Shown here in pieces: positions 53,522 through 63,228 of a DNA stretch of 64,000 bases. Under the pieces are notes generated by a model. That model did not search any database. It worked only from the letters and a program-made list of their open reading frames with translations, and was not told where the DNA came from. Positions within the stretch are counted from its first letter, which is position 1; each line of letters begins with the position of its first letter. This stretch comes from Novosphingobium sp. FSW06-99 (GTDB lineage Bacteria; Pseudomonadota; Alphaproteobacteria; Sphingomonadales; Sphingomonadaceae). The stretch spans positions 314,870 through 378,869 of the forward strand of contig NZ_KQ954255.1 of assembly GCF_001519065.1 (NCBI RefSeq), written 5' to 3'. The translations under genes and the position numbers were made by a program.

Positions 53522-54586
53522 ATGACTGGACCCACACTCACCGATCTGTCGATCCGCGCGCGCGACATTTTTCGCCTGGTGGTTGAAGGCTATATCGCCA
53601 GTGGCCAGCCGGTGGGGTCAAAGACGTTGGCGGGGCCGGGCGGCATCCAGTTGTCGCCTGCCTCGATCCGCGCGGTCCTGCAGGAATTGCAGGATGCCGG
53701 GCTGTTGGCCGCGCCGCATACCAGCGCGGGGCGGCTGCCCACCGAAGTGGGGCTGCGGCTGTTTGTCGATGGCATCATGCAAGTGGCCGAACCTTCGCAG
53801 GCCGAACGCGCGCAGATCGAGCGCGGGCTGGCGTCTGGCGGGACGATCGAGGCCGCGCTGGCGGCGGCGAGCGTGGCCTTGTCGGAAATGTCGGCGGGGG
53901 CGGGGGTGGTGATGGTGCCGCGGCGCGAATTGCGGCTGTCGCAAATCTCGTTCGTGCCGCTGTCGGCGCAGCGCGCGCTGGTGGTGCTGGTGGGCGAAGA
54001 CGGGGCGATCGAAAACCGTGTGCTCGATCTGGACGAACCGATCGTGCCCGGCACGCTGGAGGCGGCGGGCAACTATCTGACCGCGCGGCTGACCGGGCGC
54101 ACGCTGGCCGAGGCGGCGCAGGCGATTGCCGATGACATTGCCGGTGGGCGCAGCGCGCTCGATGCGGCGAGCGCCGATCTGGTGCGGCGGGGGCTGGCGG
54201 TGTGGAGCCGCGATGCCGCGCAGCGCCCGGTGCTGGTGGTACGCGGGCAGGCCAATCTGCTCGACGATGCGGCGGTGCACGATATCGAACGTGTGCGGCA
54301 ATTGCTCGACGAGCTTGAAAGTGTCGAATCGATCGCGCATGTGCTTGATGCCGCGCGTGAGGCGCAGGCGACGCGCATTTTCATCGGCAGCGAGAACCGG
54401 CTGATGTCGTTATCGGGGTCGAGCGTGATCGCCACGCCCTGGCGCGATGGAGAGGGCCGCGTGGTCGGCGTTGTCGGCGTGATCGGGCCGACACGGTTGA
54501 ATTATGCGCGAGTCGTCCCCATGGTTGATTTCACCGCTCAATCGTTGAGCAAACTTATCGGACAAGACGGATTTTCACGAAAATGA
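53522..54586 (+). CDS. hrcA: Heat-inducible repressor HrcA
   Basis: 354 residues from ATG 53522 (GTG 53519 adjacent). The N-terminal winged helix is YIASGQPVGSKTLAGPGGIQLSPASIRAVLQELQDAGLLAAPHTSAGRLPTEVGLRLFVDGIM. GAF-like and C-terminal parts include IFIGSENRL and VIGPTRLNYARVVPMVDF. HrcA binds CIRCE operators (TTAGCACTC-N9-GAGTGCTAA). I saw no CIRCE upstream of hrcA, grpE or dnaK in this window, so its targets (often groESL) lie elsewhere. It overlaps grpE by 4 bases. Confidence 0.96.
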   Translation: MTGPTLTDLSIRARDIFRLVVEGYIASGQPVGSKTLAGPGGIQLSPASIRAVLQELQDAGLLAAPHTSAGRLPTEVGLRLFVDGIMQVAEPSQAERAQIERGLASGGTIEAALAAASVALSEMSAGAGVVMVPRRELRLSQISFVPLSAQRALVVLVGEDGAIENRVLDLDEPIVPGTLEAAGNYLTARLTGRTLAEAAQAIADDIAGGRSALDAASADLVRRGLAVWSRDAAQRPVLVVRGQANLLDDAAVHDIERVRQLLDELESVESIAHVLDAAREAQATRIFIGSENRLMSLSGSSVIATPWRDGEGRVVGVVGVIGPTRLNYARVVPMVDFTAQSLSKLIGQDGFSRK

Positions 54587-55149
54587 CCGACAACGAGCGC
54601 CGCTCGCACGACCCCGAAGCTGCCGCAGAACTGGAAGGCGTGCCCGCAGACATGATCGATGATACCGGCAAGACCCTCGACGCTGATCTGGCGCGGCTGG
54701 TCGATGAACTCGACACAGCCAAGCAGGACATCCTCTATGCCAAGGCCGAGACGCAGAACGTGCGTCGTCGCCTGGAAAAGGACATTGCCGACGCGCGTAC
54801 TTATGCCGCAACCGCGTTTGCGCGCGATATCCTGTCGGTGGCCGACAACATCGCCCGCGCGCTGGAAGCGATCCCGGCCGAATTGCGCGCCGATGACAAG
54901 TTCCGCAATCTGGTGACCGGGCTCGACGCCACCGGGCGCGAGATCGAAAAGGTGTTTGCCAGCCATGGCATCACTCGCATCGCCGCCAAGGGCCTGCCGC
55001 TTGACCCGCACCAGCATCAGGCGATGATCGAAGTGCCCTCGGCCGATGTCGAACCGGGCACCGTGGTGCAGGAATTGCAGTCCGGATACATGATCAAGGA
55101 CCGCCTGTTGCGCGCGGCCATGGTCGCCGTGGCGAAAAAGCCCGACTGA
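54583..55149 (+). CDS. grpE: Nucleotide exchange factor GrpE
   Basis: 188 residues. An N-terminal long coiled coil (ADLARLVDELDTAKQDILYAKAETQNVRRRLEKDIADARTYA) precedes the beta-wing domain with VFASHGITRIAAKGLPLDPHQHQAMIEVPSADVEPGTVVQELQSGYMIKDRLLRAAMVAV. It exchanges nucleotide on DnaK, which lies about 860 bases downstream. Confidence 0.97.
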   Translation: MTDNERRSHDPEAAAELEGVPADMIDDTGKTLDADLARLVDELDTAKQDILYAKAETQNVRRRLEKDIADARTYAATAFARDILSVADNIARALEAIPAELRADDKFRNLVTGLDATGREIEKVFASHGITRIAAKGLPLDPHQHQAMIEVPSADVEPGTVVQELQSGYMIKDRLLRAAMVAVAKKPD

Positions 55150-55156
55150 TCGCTTT

Positions 55157-55286
55157 TCCTCCCCGGCAACGGGGAGGGGGACCACCGGAACGGTGGTGGA
55201 GGGGCGTCGCCCCAGGCACAGCGCTTTGTGGGGCCGCGCCCCTCCATCAGCTTCGCTGGTCCCCCTCCCCATTCTGGGGAGGATTT
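55157..55286. repeat. Compound GC-rich inverted repeat / terminator region
   Basis: TCCTCCCCGGCAACGGGGAGG starts the left side and CCTCCCCATTCTGGGGAGGA the right side; inner segments GGGGACCACC/GGTCCCCC and GGGGCG/CGCCCC also pair. A TTTTTT run follows on the plus strand at 55285, so it probably ends grpE transcription and, from the other side, insulates the minus-strand copper gene. It belongs to the same CCTCCCC family as the other intergenic hairpins. Confidence 0.65.
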
Positions 55287-55292
55287 TTTGGG

Positions 55293-55823
55293 TCACATCT
55301 TCATGCCGCCCATGTCGCCGCCGGTGGCGGTGACTTTGGCCGATCCGATCACTTTGTCGCCATTGTCGAGCGTCAGCGTCACGGCGGTGTGGTCGCCGGG
55401 TTTCAGCGCGCCGTCGCCATCGAACAGCATGACGTGATAGTTACCTGGGGCAAACACGATCGGCTTGCCCGGGGTCAGCGGCAACTGGTCGACCGGGTCC
55501 ATGGTCATCACGCCGCCTGCCATCTTGCTCTGGTGAAATTCGGCGCGGGCGAAATGGCCGACATTCACGCCGACCAGGCTGCCGCTGGCATCGGGGCCGA
55601 CGGTCAGCACGAAATAGGCCACGGCAGGACGCCCCGGCACGGCGGGCAGTTGCACGGTGGCGTCCGCCAGCGACAGCTTTGCCGCAGCCGATGCCACGCT
55701 GGCGGCATCGGTCGGCGCGCTCGATTCTGTGTCGGGCGTTGGCAGCGGCGCGGTGTCCGGCTTTGACGAACACCCGGCCAGCGCGATCAGCGCAAATGGA
55801 ACGATCAGGCACTTGTGGCGCAC
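55293..55823 (-). CDS. PCuAC-family periplasmic copper(I) chaperone, lipoprotein
   Basis: 176 residues from GTG 55823, which has AAGGGAG 6 bases upstream. The lipobox IALAGC (cysteine near residue 18) predicts a lipid anchor. The PCuAC core has EFHQSKMAGGVMTMDPVDQLPLTPGKPIVFAPGNYHVMLFD, giving the H...M...H-x-M copper ligands. A C-terminal MGGMKM tail adds more methionines. It delivers Cu(I) to cytochrome oxidase CuA or related sites. Confidence 0.88.
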   Translation of the reverse strand: MRHKCLIVPFALIALAGCSSKPDTAPLPTPDTESSAPTDAASVASAAAKLSLADATVQLPAVPGRPAVAYFVLTVGPDASGSLVGVNVGHFARAEFHQSKMAGGVMTMDPVDQLPLTPGKPIVFAPGNYHVMLFDGDGALKPGDHTAVTLTLDNGDKVIGSAKVTATGGDMGGMKM

Positions 55824-55881
55824 GAGGGGCTCCCTTTTACGAGACAAATTGAACTGCGGCCCGATCTAGTCCCAACCAACC

Positions 55882-55912
55882 CTTGTGCCAAGCCGATGCA
55901 CACCTATATCCG
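55882..55912 (+). promoter_or_regulatory. RpoH-type heat-shock promoter of dnaK
   Basis: CTTG at 55882-55885, a 17-base spacer, then CCTATATCCG at 55903-55912. This fits the alphaproteobacterial RpoH consensus CTTG-N17/18-CYTATNTNNG at every conserved position. It lies about 100 bases upstream of the dnaK start. Confidence 0.75.
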
Positions 55913-56012
55913 CCGGGTCTGAGCCGCGAGACGGTCGTTCGCCCGGCAGGGGGGCGACCAGCACCACAGACCTGTGGGCGCGGTGTCACTGTATACAAGG
56001 AAACGGGATATT

Positions 56013-57920
56013 ATGGCAAAAGTGATCGGTATTGACCTCGGCACGACCAACAGCTGCGTTGCGGTTATGGATGGCGGCACGCCCAAGGTGATCGAAAATT
56101 CCGAAGGCGCGCGCACGACGCCGTCGATCGTGGCCTTTACCAAGGACGGCGAACGCTTGATCGGTCAGCCGGCCAAGCGTCAGGCCGTGACCAACCCCGA
56201 CAACACCATTTTTGCGGTCAAGCGCTTGATCGGCCGTCGTTTTGACGATCCGATGACCCAGAAGGACGCCGGCCTGGTCCCCTATGGGATCGTCAAGGGC
56301 AAGAACGGCGATGCCTGGGTCAAGGCCGGTGGCCAGGACTACAGCCCGTCGCAGGTGTCGGCATTCATCCTTCAGAAGATGAAGGAAACCGCGGAAAGCT
56401 ATCTGGGCGAAACCGTCACCCAGGCAGTGATCACCGTGCCCGCCTATTTCAACGACGCGCAGCGCCAGGCGACCAAGGACGCCGGGCAGATTGCAGGGCT
56501 CGAAGTGCTGCGCATCATCAACGAACCGACTGCGGCGGCGCTGGCCTATGGCCTCGACAAGCAGGACGGCAAGACCATCGCGGTCTATGACCTTGGCGGC
56601 GGCACGTTCGACATTTCGGTGCTGGAAATCGGCGACGGCGTGTTCGAAGTGAAGTCGACCAATGGCGACACATTCCTGGGCGGCGAAGATTTCGATACCG
56701 TGGTGGTCGAACACCTGGCCGACAAGTTCAAGGCGCGCGAAGGGCTTGACCTCAAGACCGACAAGCTGGCGCTGCAACGCCTGAAGGAAGCCGCCGAAAA
56801 GGCCAAGATCGAGCTGTCTTCGGCGCAGACCACCGAAGTCAACCTGCCGTTCATCACCGCGCGCATGGAAGGTGGCACGACCACCCCGCTGCACCTGGTG
56901 GAAACGATTACCCGTTCGGATCTCGAACGCCTGGTAGCCAAGCTGATCGACCGCACGCTCGAACCCTGCCGCAAGGCGCTGGCCGATGCCGGTGTAACCG
57001 CCAAGGACATCGACGAAGTCGTGCTGGTGGGCGGGATGACCCGCATGCCGCGCGTGCGCGAAGTGGTGAAGGATTTCTTCGGCAAGGAACCGCACACCGG
57101 CGTCAACCCCGATGAAGTTGTCGCCATGGGCGCGGCGATCCAGGCCGGCGTGCTGCAGGGCGATGTCAAGGATGTGCTGCTGCTCGACGTGACCCCGCTG
57201 TCGCTGGGCATTGAAACGCTGGGCGGCGTGATGACCCGGATGATCGATCGCAACACCACGATCCCGACCAAGAAGGCGCAAGTGTTCTCGACCGCCGAGG
57301 ACAACCAGCAGGCCGTGACCATCCGCGTGTTCCAGGGTGAACGCGAAATGGCCACGGACAACAAGCTGCTGGGCCAGTTCGATCTGGTCGGCCTGCCGCC
57401 CGCACGGCGCGGCGTGCCGCAGATCGAGGTGGCGTTCGATATCGACGCCAACGGCATCGTCAACGTGTCGGCCAAGGACAAGGGCACCGGCAAGGAACAG
57501 CAGATCCGCATCCAGGCCTCGGGCGGGTTGTCGGAAGGCGACATCGACCAGATGGTGCGCGATGCCGAAAAGTTCGCCGCCGAAGACAAGAAGCGGCGTG
57601 AAGCGGCCGAAGCGCGCAACAATGCCGACAGCCTGGTGCATGCCACCGAGCGTCAGTTGGAAGAACACGGCGACAAAGTCGATGCCAGCCTGAAGGCCGA
57701 CATTACGGCGGCGCTGGCCGACACCAAAAAGGCGATTGAAGGTGGCGACACCGACGATATCAACGCCAAGGCGCAGGCCCTGACCGAAAAGGCGATGAAG
57801 CTGGGTCAGGCCATCTATGAAAAGGAACAGGCGGCTGCCGCTTCGCCCGGCGCGGCGCAGCCCGCTGGCGGCGAAGACGTGGTCGATGCCGAGTTCTCGG
57901 AAGTCGACGACAAGGCCTGA
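56013..57920 (+). CDS. dnaK: Molecular chaperone DnaK (Hsp70)
   Basis: 635 residues. The ATPase domain begins [20 protein letters not shown], with [27 protein letters not shown] and [10 protein letters not shown]. The substrate domain starts after [20 protein letters not shown], and the C-terminal tail ends in [15 protein letters not shown], close to the usual alphaproteobacterial end. Start ATG 56013 follows an AAGGAAACGG site. With grpE upstream and dnaJ downstream it forms the standard chaperone set. Confidence 0.99.
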   Translation: MAKVIGIDLGTTNSCVAVMDGGTPKVIENSEGARTTPSIVAFTKDGERLIGQPAKRQAVTNPDNTIFAVKRLIGRRFDDPMTQKDAGLVPYGIVKGKNGDAWVKAGGQDYSPSQVSAFILQKMKETAESYLGETVTQAVITVPAYFNDAQRQATKDAGQIAGLEVLRIINEPTAAALAYGLDKQDGKTIAVYDLGGGTFDISVLEIGDGVFEVKSTNGDTFLGGEDFDTVVVEHLADKFKAREGLDLKTDKLALQRLKEAAEKAKIELSSAQTTEVNLPFITARMEGGTTTPLHLVETITRSDLERLVAKLIDRTLEPCRKALADAGVTAKDIDEVVLVGGMTRMPRVREVVKDFFGKEPHTGVNPDEVVAMGAAIQAGVLQGDVKDVLLLDVTPLSLGIETLGGVMTRMIDRNTTIPTKKAQVFSTAEDNQQAVTIRVFQGEREMATDNKLLGQFDLVGLPPARRGVPQIEVAFDIDANGIVNVSAKDKGTGKEQQIRIQASGGLSEGDIDQMVRDAEKFAAEDKKRREAAEARNNADSLVHATERQLEEHGDKVDASLKADITAALADTKKAIEGGDTDDINAKAQALTEKAMKLGQAIYEKEQAAAASPGAAQPAGGEDVVDAEFSEVDDKA

Positions 57921-57930
57921 CGTCAGGTGC

Positions 57931-57959
57931 GGGCGGTGCCGGATTGTCCGGCACCGCCC
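57931..57959 (+). terminator. Hairpin between dnaK and dnaJ
   Basis: GGGCGGTGCCGGA pairs perfectly with TCCGGCACCGCCC around a 3-base loop (13-bp stem). There is no T run after it, so it may attenuate or stabilise the dnaK messenger and lower dnaJ expression instead of fully ending transcription. Confidence 0.7.
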
Positions 57960-57998
57960 GTTCGCGCATCCCAGTAGTCCTGACCGGAAAAATGCCTG

Positions 57999-59135
57999 AT
58001 GTCGGCCGAGATTGATTTTTACGAACTGCTCGAAGTCGAGCGTAGCGCCGATGACAAGACCATCAAGTCATCGTTCCGGCGCCTTGCCATGCGCTTTCAC
58101 CCGGACAAGAACCCCGGCGATGAAAGTGCCGAGGCCCGTTTCAAGCAGATCAACGCCGCCTATGCGGTGCTGTCCGATCCGCAAAAACGCGCCGCCTACG
58201 ACCGTTATGGCCATGCCGCGTTTCAGCAGGGCGGCCCGGGCGCGGGTGGCGGCGGATTTGGCGGCGGCGCCGAATTTGGCGATCTGGGCGATATTTTCGA
58301 AACCATCTTTGGCGGTGCGTTCGGCGGCGGCGGGCGGCAACAGGCCCGGCGTGGTGCAGACTTGCGCTATGACATGGAAATCACGCTCGAAGACGCGTTC
58401 CATGGCAAGACCACCGAAATCTCGGTCGAAGTGTCGCAGAAATGCGAACCCTGCGGCGGTTCTGGTGCCACACCCGGCACCTCGGCCCGGCGTTGCAACA
58501 TGTGCGGCGGGCACGGCAAAGTGCGCGCGCAACAGGGCTTTTTCATGGTCGAGCGCGCCTGCCCGACCTGCCATGGGCGCGGCGAAGTGATCGAAAGCCC
58601 ATGCCGCAGTTGTCGCGGCGAAGGCCGGGTCGATGCGGCGCAGCGGCTGGAAGTGCAAGTGCCCCCCGGCGTGGACAACGGCACGCGCATCCGGCTGGCA
58701 GGCAAGGGTGAGGCGGGCCCGTTCGGCGCGCCGCCAGGTGATCTGTATATCTTTCTGCACGTCAAGGCGCACAAAGTGTTCGAACGCGACGGCACGACGC
58801 TGATGACGCGCGCGCCGATCAGCTTTACCACCGCGGCGCTGGGCGGAACGATCGAACTGCCCGGCCTGGATGGCGCCAAGCATGTCATCGAAATTCCCGC
58901 CGGGATCCAGTCGGGCAAGCAGTTGCGCAAGCGCGGCGCGGGCATGCCGGTGTTGCAGGGACGCGGCGCGGGCGATCTGGTGATCGAGATCCACGTTGAA
59001 ACACCCACCAAACTGAGTGCGCGCCAACGCGAACTGCTGCGCGAATTCCAGGGCAGCGAAACCGGCGACGAAAGCCCCCAGACCAAGGGCTTTTTTGACC
59101 GCATCAGGGATGCGTGGAACGATCTGACCGAGTAG
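57999..59135 (+). CDS. dnaJ: Co-chaperone DnaJ (Hsp40)
   Basis: 378 residues. J domain with the HPD motif in [11 protein letters not shown], then a Gly/Phe-rich linker ([20 protein letters not shown]). Four zinc-finger repeats follow: [24 protein letters not shown] and CRSCRGEG. The C-terminal substrate domain ends in [11 protein letters not shown]. Its last 32 bases overlap the convergent patatin gene. Confidence 0.99.
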   Translation: MSAEIDFYELLEVERSADDKTIKSSFRRLAMRFHPDKNPGDESAEARFKQINAAYAVLSDPQKRAAYDRYGHAAFQQGGPGAGGGGFGGGAEFGDLGDIFETIFGGAFGGGGRQQARRGADLRYDMEITLEDAFHGKTTEISVEVSQKCEPCGGSGATPGTSARRCNMCGGHGKVRAQQGFFMVERACPTCHGRGEVIESPCRSCRGEGRVDAAQRLEVQVPPGVDNGTRIRLAGKGEAGPFGAPPGDLYIFLHVKAHKVFERDGTTLMTRAPISFTTAALGGTIELPGLDGAKHVIEIPAGIQSGKQLRKRGAGMPVLQGRGAGDLVIEIHVETPTKLSARQRELLREFQGSETGDESPQTKGFFDRIRDAWNDLTE

Positions 59136-61455
59136 TGTCTGACTGTGTCGCGAAGGCCACCTCCACCTCGCGCCGGATGCCGGGCACCAGCGTGGGGTCG
59201 GTGGTCAGGCTGGGTTCTTCCTCGTCGAGGATGGCCAGGAAGGCGTCGCGTTTGAGGATGGCCAGCACATCGTCGGGCAAGGGCGGTTCCACCGACGAGG
59301 CGATTATGTCGATCATGCGTTCGGCGCCGTGCAGGCGGCCCCACAGATAATCGTTTTCGCGATAGGCGCGGCTGAAAAACGCGCCGAAGCTGTAGAAGGC
59401 AATGCCCTTCAGGCACGCGGTGGTGCCGCCACTGCGGATTGAGCGGGCATCGTCGGGCGAAATGCGATCGACCTTGATCGGATCGAATTCGCCCAGCGCC
59501 CCGCCATCGGCACCGTCGCTTTGCGACAGCGGCAAAGTGGCGATATCGTACCAGGGGAAGCCCAGATAGGCGAGCAGGAAGCGGCGGCGCAGCGGGCGGT
59601 CGAGCACAGTCAGCGCATCGACCATCATCTGATCGACTTCGACATCGATGCTGGCCAGATCGCGGCGGGTGGCGATGGCCGCCAGCACGGCGCCGGGATC
59701 ACGTTGCACCACCGCCGCCGAGGCGGCAAATCCCGGGCCGAGCCCGCGCAGGGTTTCGCGTGCCTGGTACAGCGCCTGCGCGCGATAAACGATCGCGCGG
59801 GCGGCTTCACGGCCCGATCCATTGGCCTTGAACTCCTGGTCGGTCCAATCCTGGGTCAGCCGTCGCGCCAGCAGTTTCAGTCGACGGATGCGAAAACCGA
59901 TGTCCTGCGCGCGAAAGAACGCGATCGCCGCCGCGCTGGCATCGCCCTTGTCGGTCACCAGTCGGCCCAGGCCCGCCAGATGGCCGGACAGCGCGGTGGT
60001 GATCGTTTCGATTGACCCGGCATCGGTGTTCGCTTCGGCAATCGTGGTGGCAAGGTCGGCGATGATCGCATCGAGCTTGACCCGGGCATAGCCGTGATAG
60101 GCAAATCCGGCGGATTGCGCGGCGGCCTGCTGTGCCTTGGCGCGCCAGGCGGTCAGCCGCGCGCGGCTGGGCGATTCAAAGAACAGCGTATAGCCAAACA
60201 GGCGGGCGACTTTGGTCTCGATATCGGGGCGCATCGCCTCGACCAGTGCGCGCAGCCGTTCGCGGGTGCGCGATTGCTGGTTGATCATCGCCAGGTTGTC
60301 GCGGATCGGCTGTTCGCGCGGAATCGATGACAGCGCGGCAAAGATCGTGGTGAAAAAGCCGGGGCTGCGCCGTTGTGCGGTCTGCGATGCGGCGGGGTGG
60401 GGTTCGATATAGACAAACCGCCGGTCGACTTCGCGCCGCGCCGGGCGGTCGCGCAAGGCCGCCATCGCCTCGGCAAAGGGCCTGTTGTTGAGCACCGCGC
60501 CGTCGATCAGCGCGGCCTCGTGCGTGCGCCCTTCGCGCCAGCGTTCGGGCATCACGCGTTTGAGAAAGGCATCGCGGCCCGGCCAGGGCAAGTCGCGCTC
60601 GGCCGCCAGCGCATCGATTTCGGCCAGCGCCAGCGGGGGAAACGCGCCGGGAAAGCTGGCCGTGGCACGGGCCGCCAGGATCAGTTCGATGTTTGGCGCC
60701 AGGTGCGCGCCGGGCGCGGCAAAGGCGTTGAAGCCGATCGTCTGGCGGTGTTCGCTTTCGTGCACCAGCGGCGGGCTGTTGAGCATGAGTTCGGCGCGAT
60801 GCCCCTGCAGATCGGTGGCGGTCACCACCAGATCGAGCGGATGGCCGCGTGGCAGCAGCGGGTTGCCGTCTTCGCTGAGATCCATGGCGGCAAAAGCATC
60901 GGCGAGCAGGCGGGAAAAACCCGATCCGCTGAACGGGGGCTGGAACCAGCGCGCGCGGATCAGGCGCGAGACTTTGGTGCGCACTTCGGCGCGGGTGTCG
61001 CGCGCCAGGCCCGCATCGTCGAGCCCGTTGCCTGGCAGCCGCAGCGCCAGCCAGACCATCGGCCAGGCCCAGATCTTGGCCAGACGGCTCCAGGGCCGGG
61101 CTTCGGGTGCGATCAGCACATCGCTGTCGGCGGCGTCGAGCCACAGCCGTGTCAAGGCATCGAGGCTTTGCCCGCGCATCAGTGCCTGCGCCAGGAACAC
61201 CGCGTTGATCCCGCCCGCGCTGGTGCCCGACAGGATATCCGGGATCAGCCGCAGCGCCAGATCGCGCGACCGCCCGATCGTGTCGAACAGGCGGTAATAG
61301 ACCCCGGCCACGCCCTCGGGATGCGGATCGCCCGCATGCCAGGTGCGGCTGGCGCCGGTGGCATGCCAGATCTCCTTGGTCACGCCGTGCATCGTGACCG
61401 CAAGACTGATCCCGCCATAGCAGACCAGCGCGACGCGCAGTTCCTTCTCCCGCAT
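59104..61455 (-). CDS. Patatin-like phospholipase with long C-terminal extension (DUF3376-type)
   Basis: 783 residues. The N-terminal patatin domain starts [24 protein letters not shown]; the nucleophile is S79 in SGTSAGG and the aspartate of the dyad is in [11 protein letters not shown]. Residues from about 400 on form a largely helical extension of the patatin-related DUF3376 type, found in many actinobacteria and sphingomonads. It probably hydrolyses membrane phospholipids or acyl esters. The stop lies inside dnaJ on the opposite strand (32-base overlap). ATG 61455 is taken on the match of the following motif. Confidence 0.88.
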   Translation of the reverse strand: MREKELRVALVCYGGISLAVTMHGVTKEIWHATGASRTWHAGDPHPEGVAGVYYRLFDTIGRSRDLALRLIPDILSGTSAGGINAVFLAQALMRGQSLDALTRLWLDAADSDVLIAPEARPWSRLAKIWAWPMVWLALRLPGNGLDDAGLARDTRAEVRTKVSRLIRARWFQPPFSGSGFSRLLADAFAAMDLSEDGNPLLPRGHPLDLVVTATDLQGHRAELMLNSPPLVHESEHRQTIGFNAFAAPGAHLAPNIELILAARATASFPGAFPPLALAEIDALAAERDLPWPGRDAFLKRVMPERWREGRTHEAALIDGAVLNNRPFAEAMAALRDRPARREVDRRFVYIEPHPAASQTAQRRSPGFFTTIFAALSSIPREQPIRDNLAMINQQSRTRERLRALVEAMRPDIETKVARLFGYTLFFESPSRARLTAWRAKAQQAAAQSAGFAYHGYARVKLDAIIADLATTIAEANTDAGSIETITTALSGHLAGLGRLVTDKGDASAAAIAFFRAQDIGFRIRRLKLLARRLTQDWTDQEFKANGSGREAARAIVYRAQALYQARETLRGLGPGFAASAAVVQRDPGAVLAAIATRRDLASIDVEVDQMMVDALTVLDRPLRRRFLLAYLGFPWYDIATLPLSQSDGADGGALGEFDPIKVDRISPDDARSIRSGGTTACLKGIAFYSFGAFFSRAYRENDYLWGRLHGAERMIDIIASSVEPPLPDDVLAILKRDAFLAILDEEEPSLTTDPTLVPGIRREVEVAFATQSDTTRSDRSTHP

Positions 61456-61535
61456 GGTGATGTCATTGCACCGGACACGCGCGCTGACCAGCGTGAACAG
61501 GTGCGTTGTGGTGCAAACATCTCCAAGAGTTTGAA

Positions 61536-61625
61536 TGGAAATTCCGGCGGGCCGGAATTTCAGGAAGACGGCCGGTGCCGTCTTCAAAATTCACCTCTTT
61601 CGGCGAATTTTCAATCAGACTGTAA
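61536..61625. repeat. Short form of the triple-hairpin element
   Basis: It has the same modules as at 45.3 kb: GAAATTCCGG/CCGGAATTTC (61538-61561), GAAGACGGC/GCCGTCTTC (61564-61585, loop only CGGT) and AAAATTC.../...GAATTTT (61586-61611), followed by CAATCAGA. The middle hairpin lacks the long inner arms found in the other copy. It lies in the 367-base gap before the exopolysaccharide genes. Apart from this element and an ordinary upstream region at 61630-61820, nothing was recognised there. Confidence 0.8.
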
Positions 61626-61822
61626 ATCGGGCCGACAAGACGCACCGCGACGACCCGAAAAAGCCCGGTTTTGCAATCACGCTATGGCGGCGATCGCGAT
61701 CAGGGACTGTCAAGTTTACCGACGCTTTACGGTTCGGCTGCTAAGACATCGGCTCAGGGTCCGCGCTTGCTCCGGGTGGGGGCGCGGGTCGGCGTCCGCT
61801 CAACCCAAGGGCATCCGTTTCG

Positions 61823-63208
61823 ATGATCCGCTTGTTCAAGCACTATATTCCGAACGCGGTCCTGTTGCTGGGGCTGTTCGATTTCGTGCTGCTGGTGGCG
61901 GCGGGCGAATTGGGCTGGATGGTCCGCGCCTGGCAGATCGGCATCGGGCTGGGCGCGATCAGCGACCGCTGGGCGCCGCTGCTGATCTTTGCCGCGCTGG
62001 TGCAGACCGCGATGATCGCGGTGGGCGTCTATGGTTCGGACGCATTGCGATCGATGCGTTATGCCGGTGCGCGGTTGCTGGTGGCGATCAGCCTGGGCAT
62101 CATCGCGCTGTCGGTGGTCTATTTCCTGTTGCCGGGGCGCACGTTGTGGCGGTCGAACTTGTTCTACGCGATGTTCATCGCGATCGCGCTGCTGCTTGGG
62201 ATCCGGGTGCTGCTGGGCGGGGTGCTGGGAACGTCGGCGTTTCGCCGCCGCGTGCTGGTGCTGGGCGCGGGCGCGCGGGCGGCCCGGTTGCGCAAGCTGG
62301 GCGAGCGTCCCGAGGCGGGCTTTGTGATTGTCGGCTATGTCGGGATGAGCGCCAAGCCGGCCGAAATCGAAGAGGCGATCCACCGCGACGCGATCGCCAA
62401 CCTGACCCGGTATGTCGAAAATCTGGGGGTCAGCGAAGTCGTGCTGGCGCTGGAGGAACGGCGCAACGCGCTGCCGCTCAAGGACTTGCTGCGGATCAAG
62501 ACGACCGGGGTGCATGTCAATGAATTTTCGACCTTTCTTGAACGCGAAACGGGGCGGGTCGATCTCGATACGGTCAATCCGAGCTGGTTGATCTTTTCCG
62601 ACGGGTTTTCATCGGGGCGGATGGTGTCGAGCGCGATCAAGCGCCTGTTCGACATTGCCGCCAGCCTGTTGCTGCTGGTGCTGACCGCGCCGCTGATCCT
62701 GGTTTTCGCGTTGCTGGTCAAATTGGACAGCAAGGGCCCGGCATTCTTTCGCCAGGTGCGCGTCGGGCTTTATGGTCAGTCGTTTTCTCTGATCAAGCTG
62801 CGCTCGATGCGGGTGGATGCCGAAGCGGGCGGCGCGCAATGGGCGGCCAAGCAGGACCCCCGCGTGACGCGCATCGGCCGCATCATCCGCAAATGCCGCA
62901 TCGATGAACTGCCGCAGGCGTGGACCGTGCTGAAGGGCGAAATGAGCTTTGTCGGCCCGCGCCCCGAACGCCCCGAATTCGTCGACGATCTGGAAGAAAA
63001 GCTGCCGTTCTATGCCGAACGGCACATGGTCAAGCCCGGCATCACCGGGTGGGCGCAGATCAACTATCCCTATGGCGCATCGATCGAGGATTCGCGGCAC
63101 AAGCTCGAATACGACCTCTATTATGCCAAAAATTACACCCCGTTCCTCGATCTTCTGATCCTGCTGCAAACGCTGCGGGTGGTGTTGTGGAACGAGGGCG
63201 CGCGCTGA
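61823..63208 (+). CDS. Exopolysaccharide polyprenyl glycosylphosphotransferase (PEP-CTERM system type)
   Basis: 461 residues. Four or five N-terminal membrane helices (IPNAVLLLGLFDFVLLVAAGELGWMV onward) precede a CoA-binding-like domain (RVLVLGAGARAARLRKLG) and a fifth/sixth helix (LFDIAASLLLLVLTAPLILVFALLV). The C-terminal bacterial sugar transferase domain has KLRSMRVDAE, DELPQAWTVLKGEMSFVGPRPERPEFV and KPGITGWAQI. It transfers a sugar-1-phosphate to undecaprenyl phosphate to begin repeat-unit synthesis. Followed by prsK, this marks the exosortase/PEP-CTERM-associated polysaccharide locus. Confidence 0.92.
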   Translation: MIRLFKHYIPNAVLLLGLFDFVLLVAAGELGWMVRAWQIGIGLGAISDRWAPLLIFAALVQTAMIAVGVYGSDALRSMRYAGARLLVAISLGIIALSVVYFLLPGRTLWRSNLFYAMFIAIALLLGIRVLLGGVLGTSAFRRRVLVLGAGARAARLRKLGERPEAGFVIVGYVGMSAKPAEIEEAIHRDAIANLTRYVENLGVSEVVLALEERRNALPLKDLLRIKTTGVHVNEFSTFLERETGRVDLDTVNPSWLIFSDGFSSGRMVSSAIKRLFDIAASLLLLVLTAPLILVFALLVKLDSKGPAFFRQVRVGLYGQSFSLIKLRSMRVDAEAGGAQWAAKQDPRVTRIGRIIRKCRIDELPQAWTVLKGEMSFVGPRPERPEFVDDLEEKLPFYAERHMVKPGITGWAQINYPYGASIEDSRHKLEYDLYYAKNYTPFLDLLILLQTLRVVLWNEGAR

Positions 63209-63228
63209 CCGGGGCCGGGGCGGGGACC

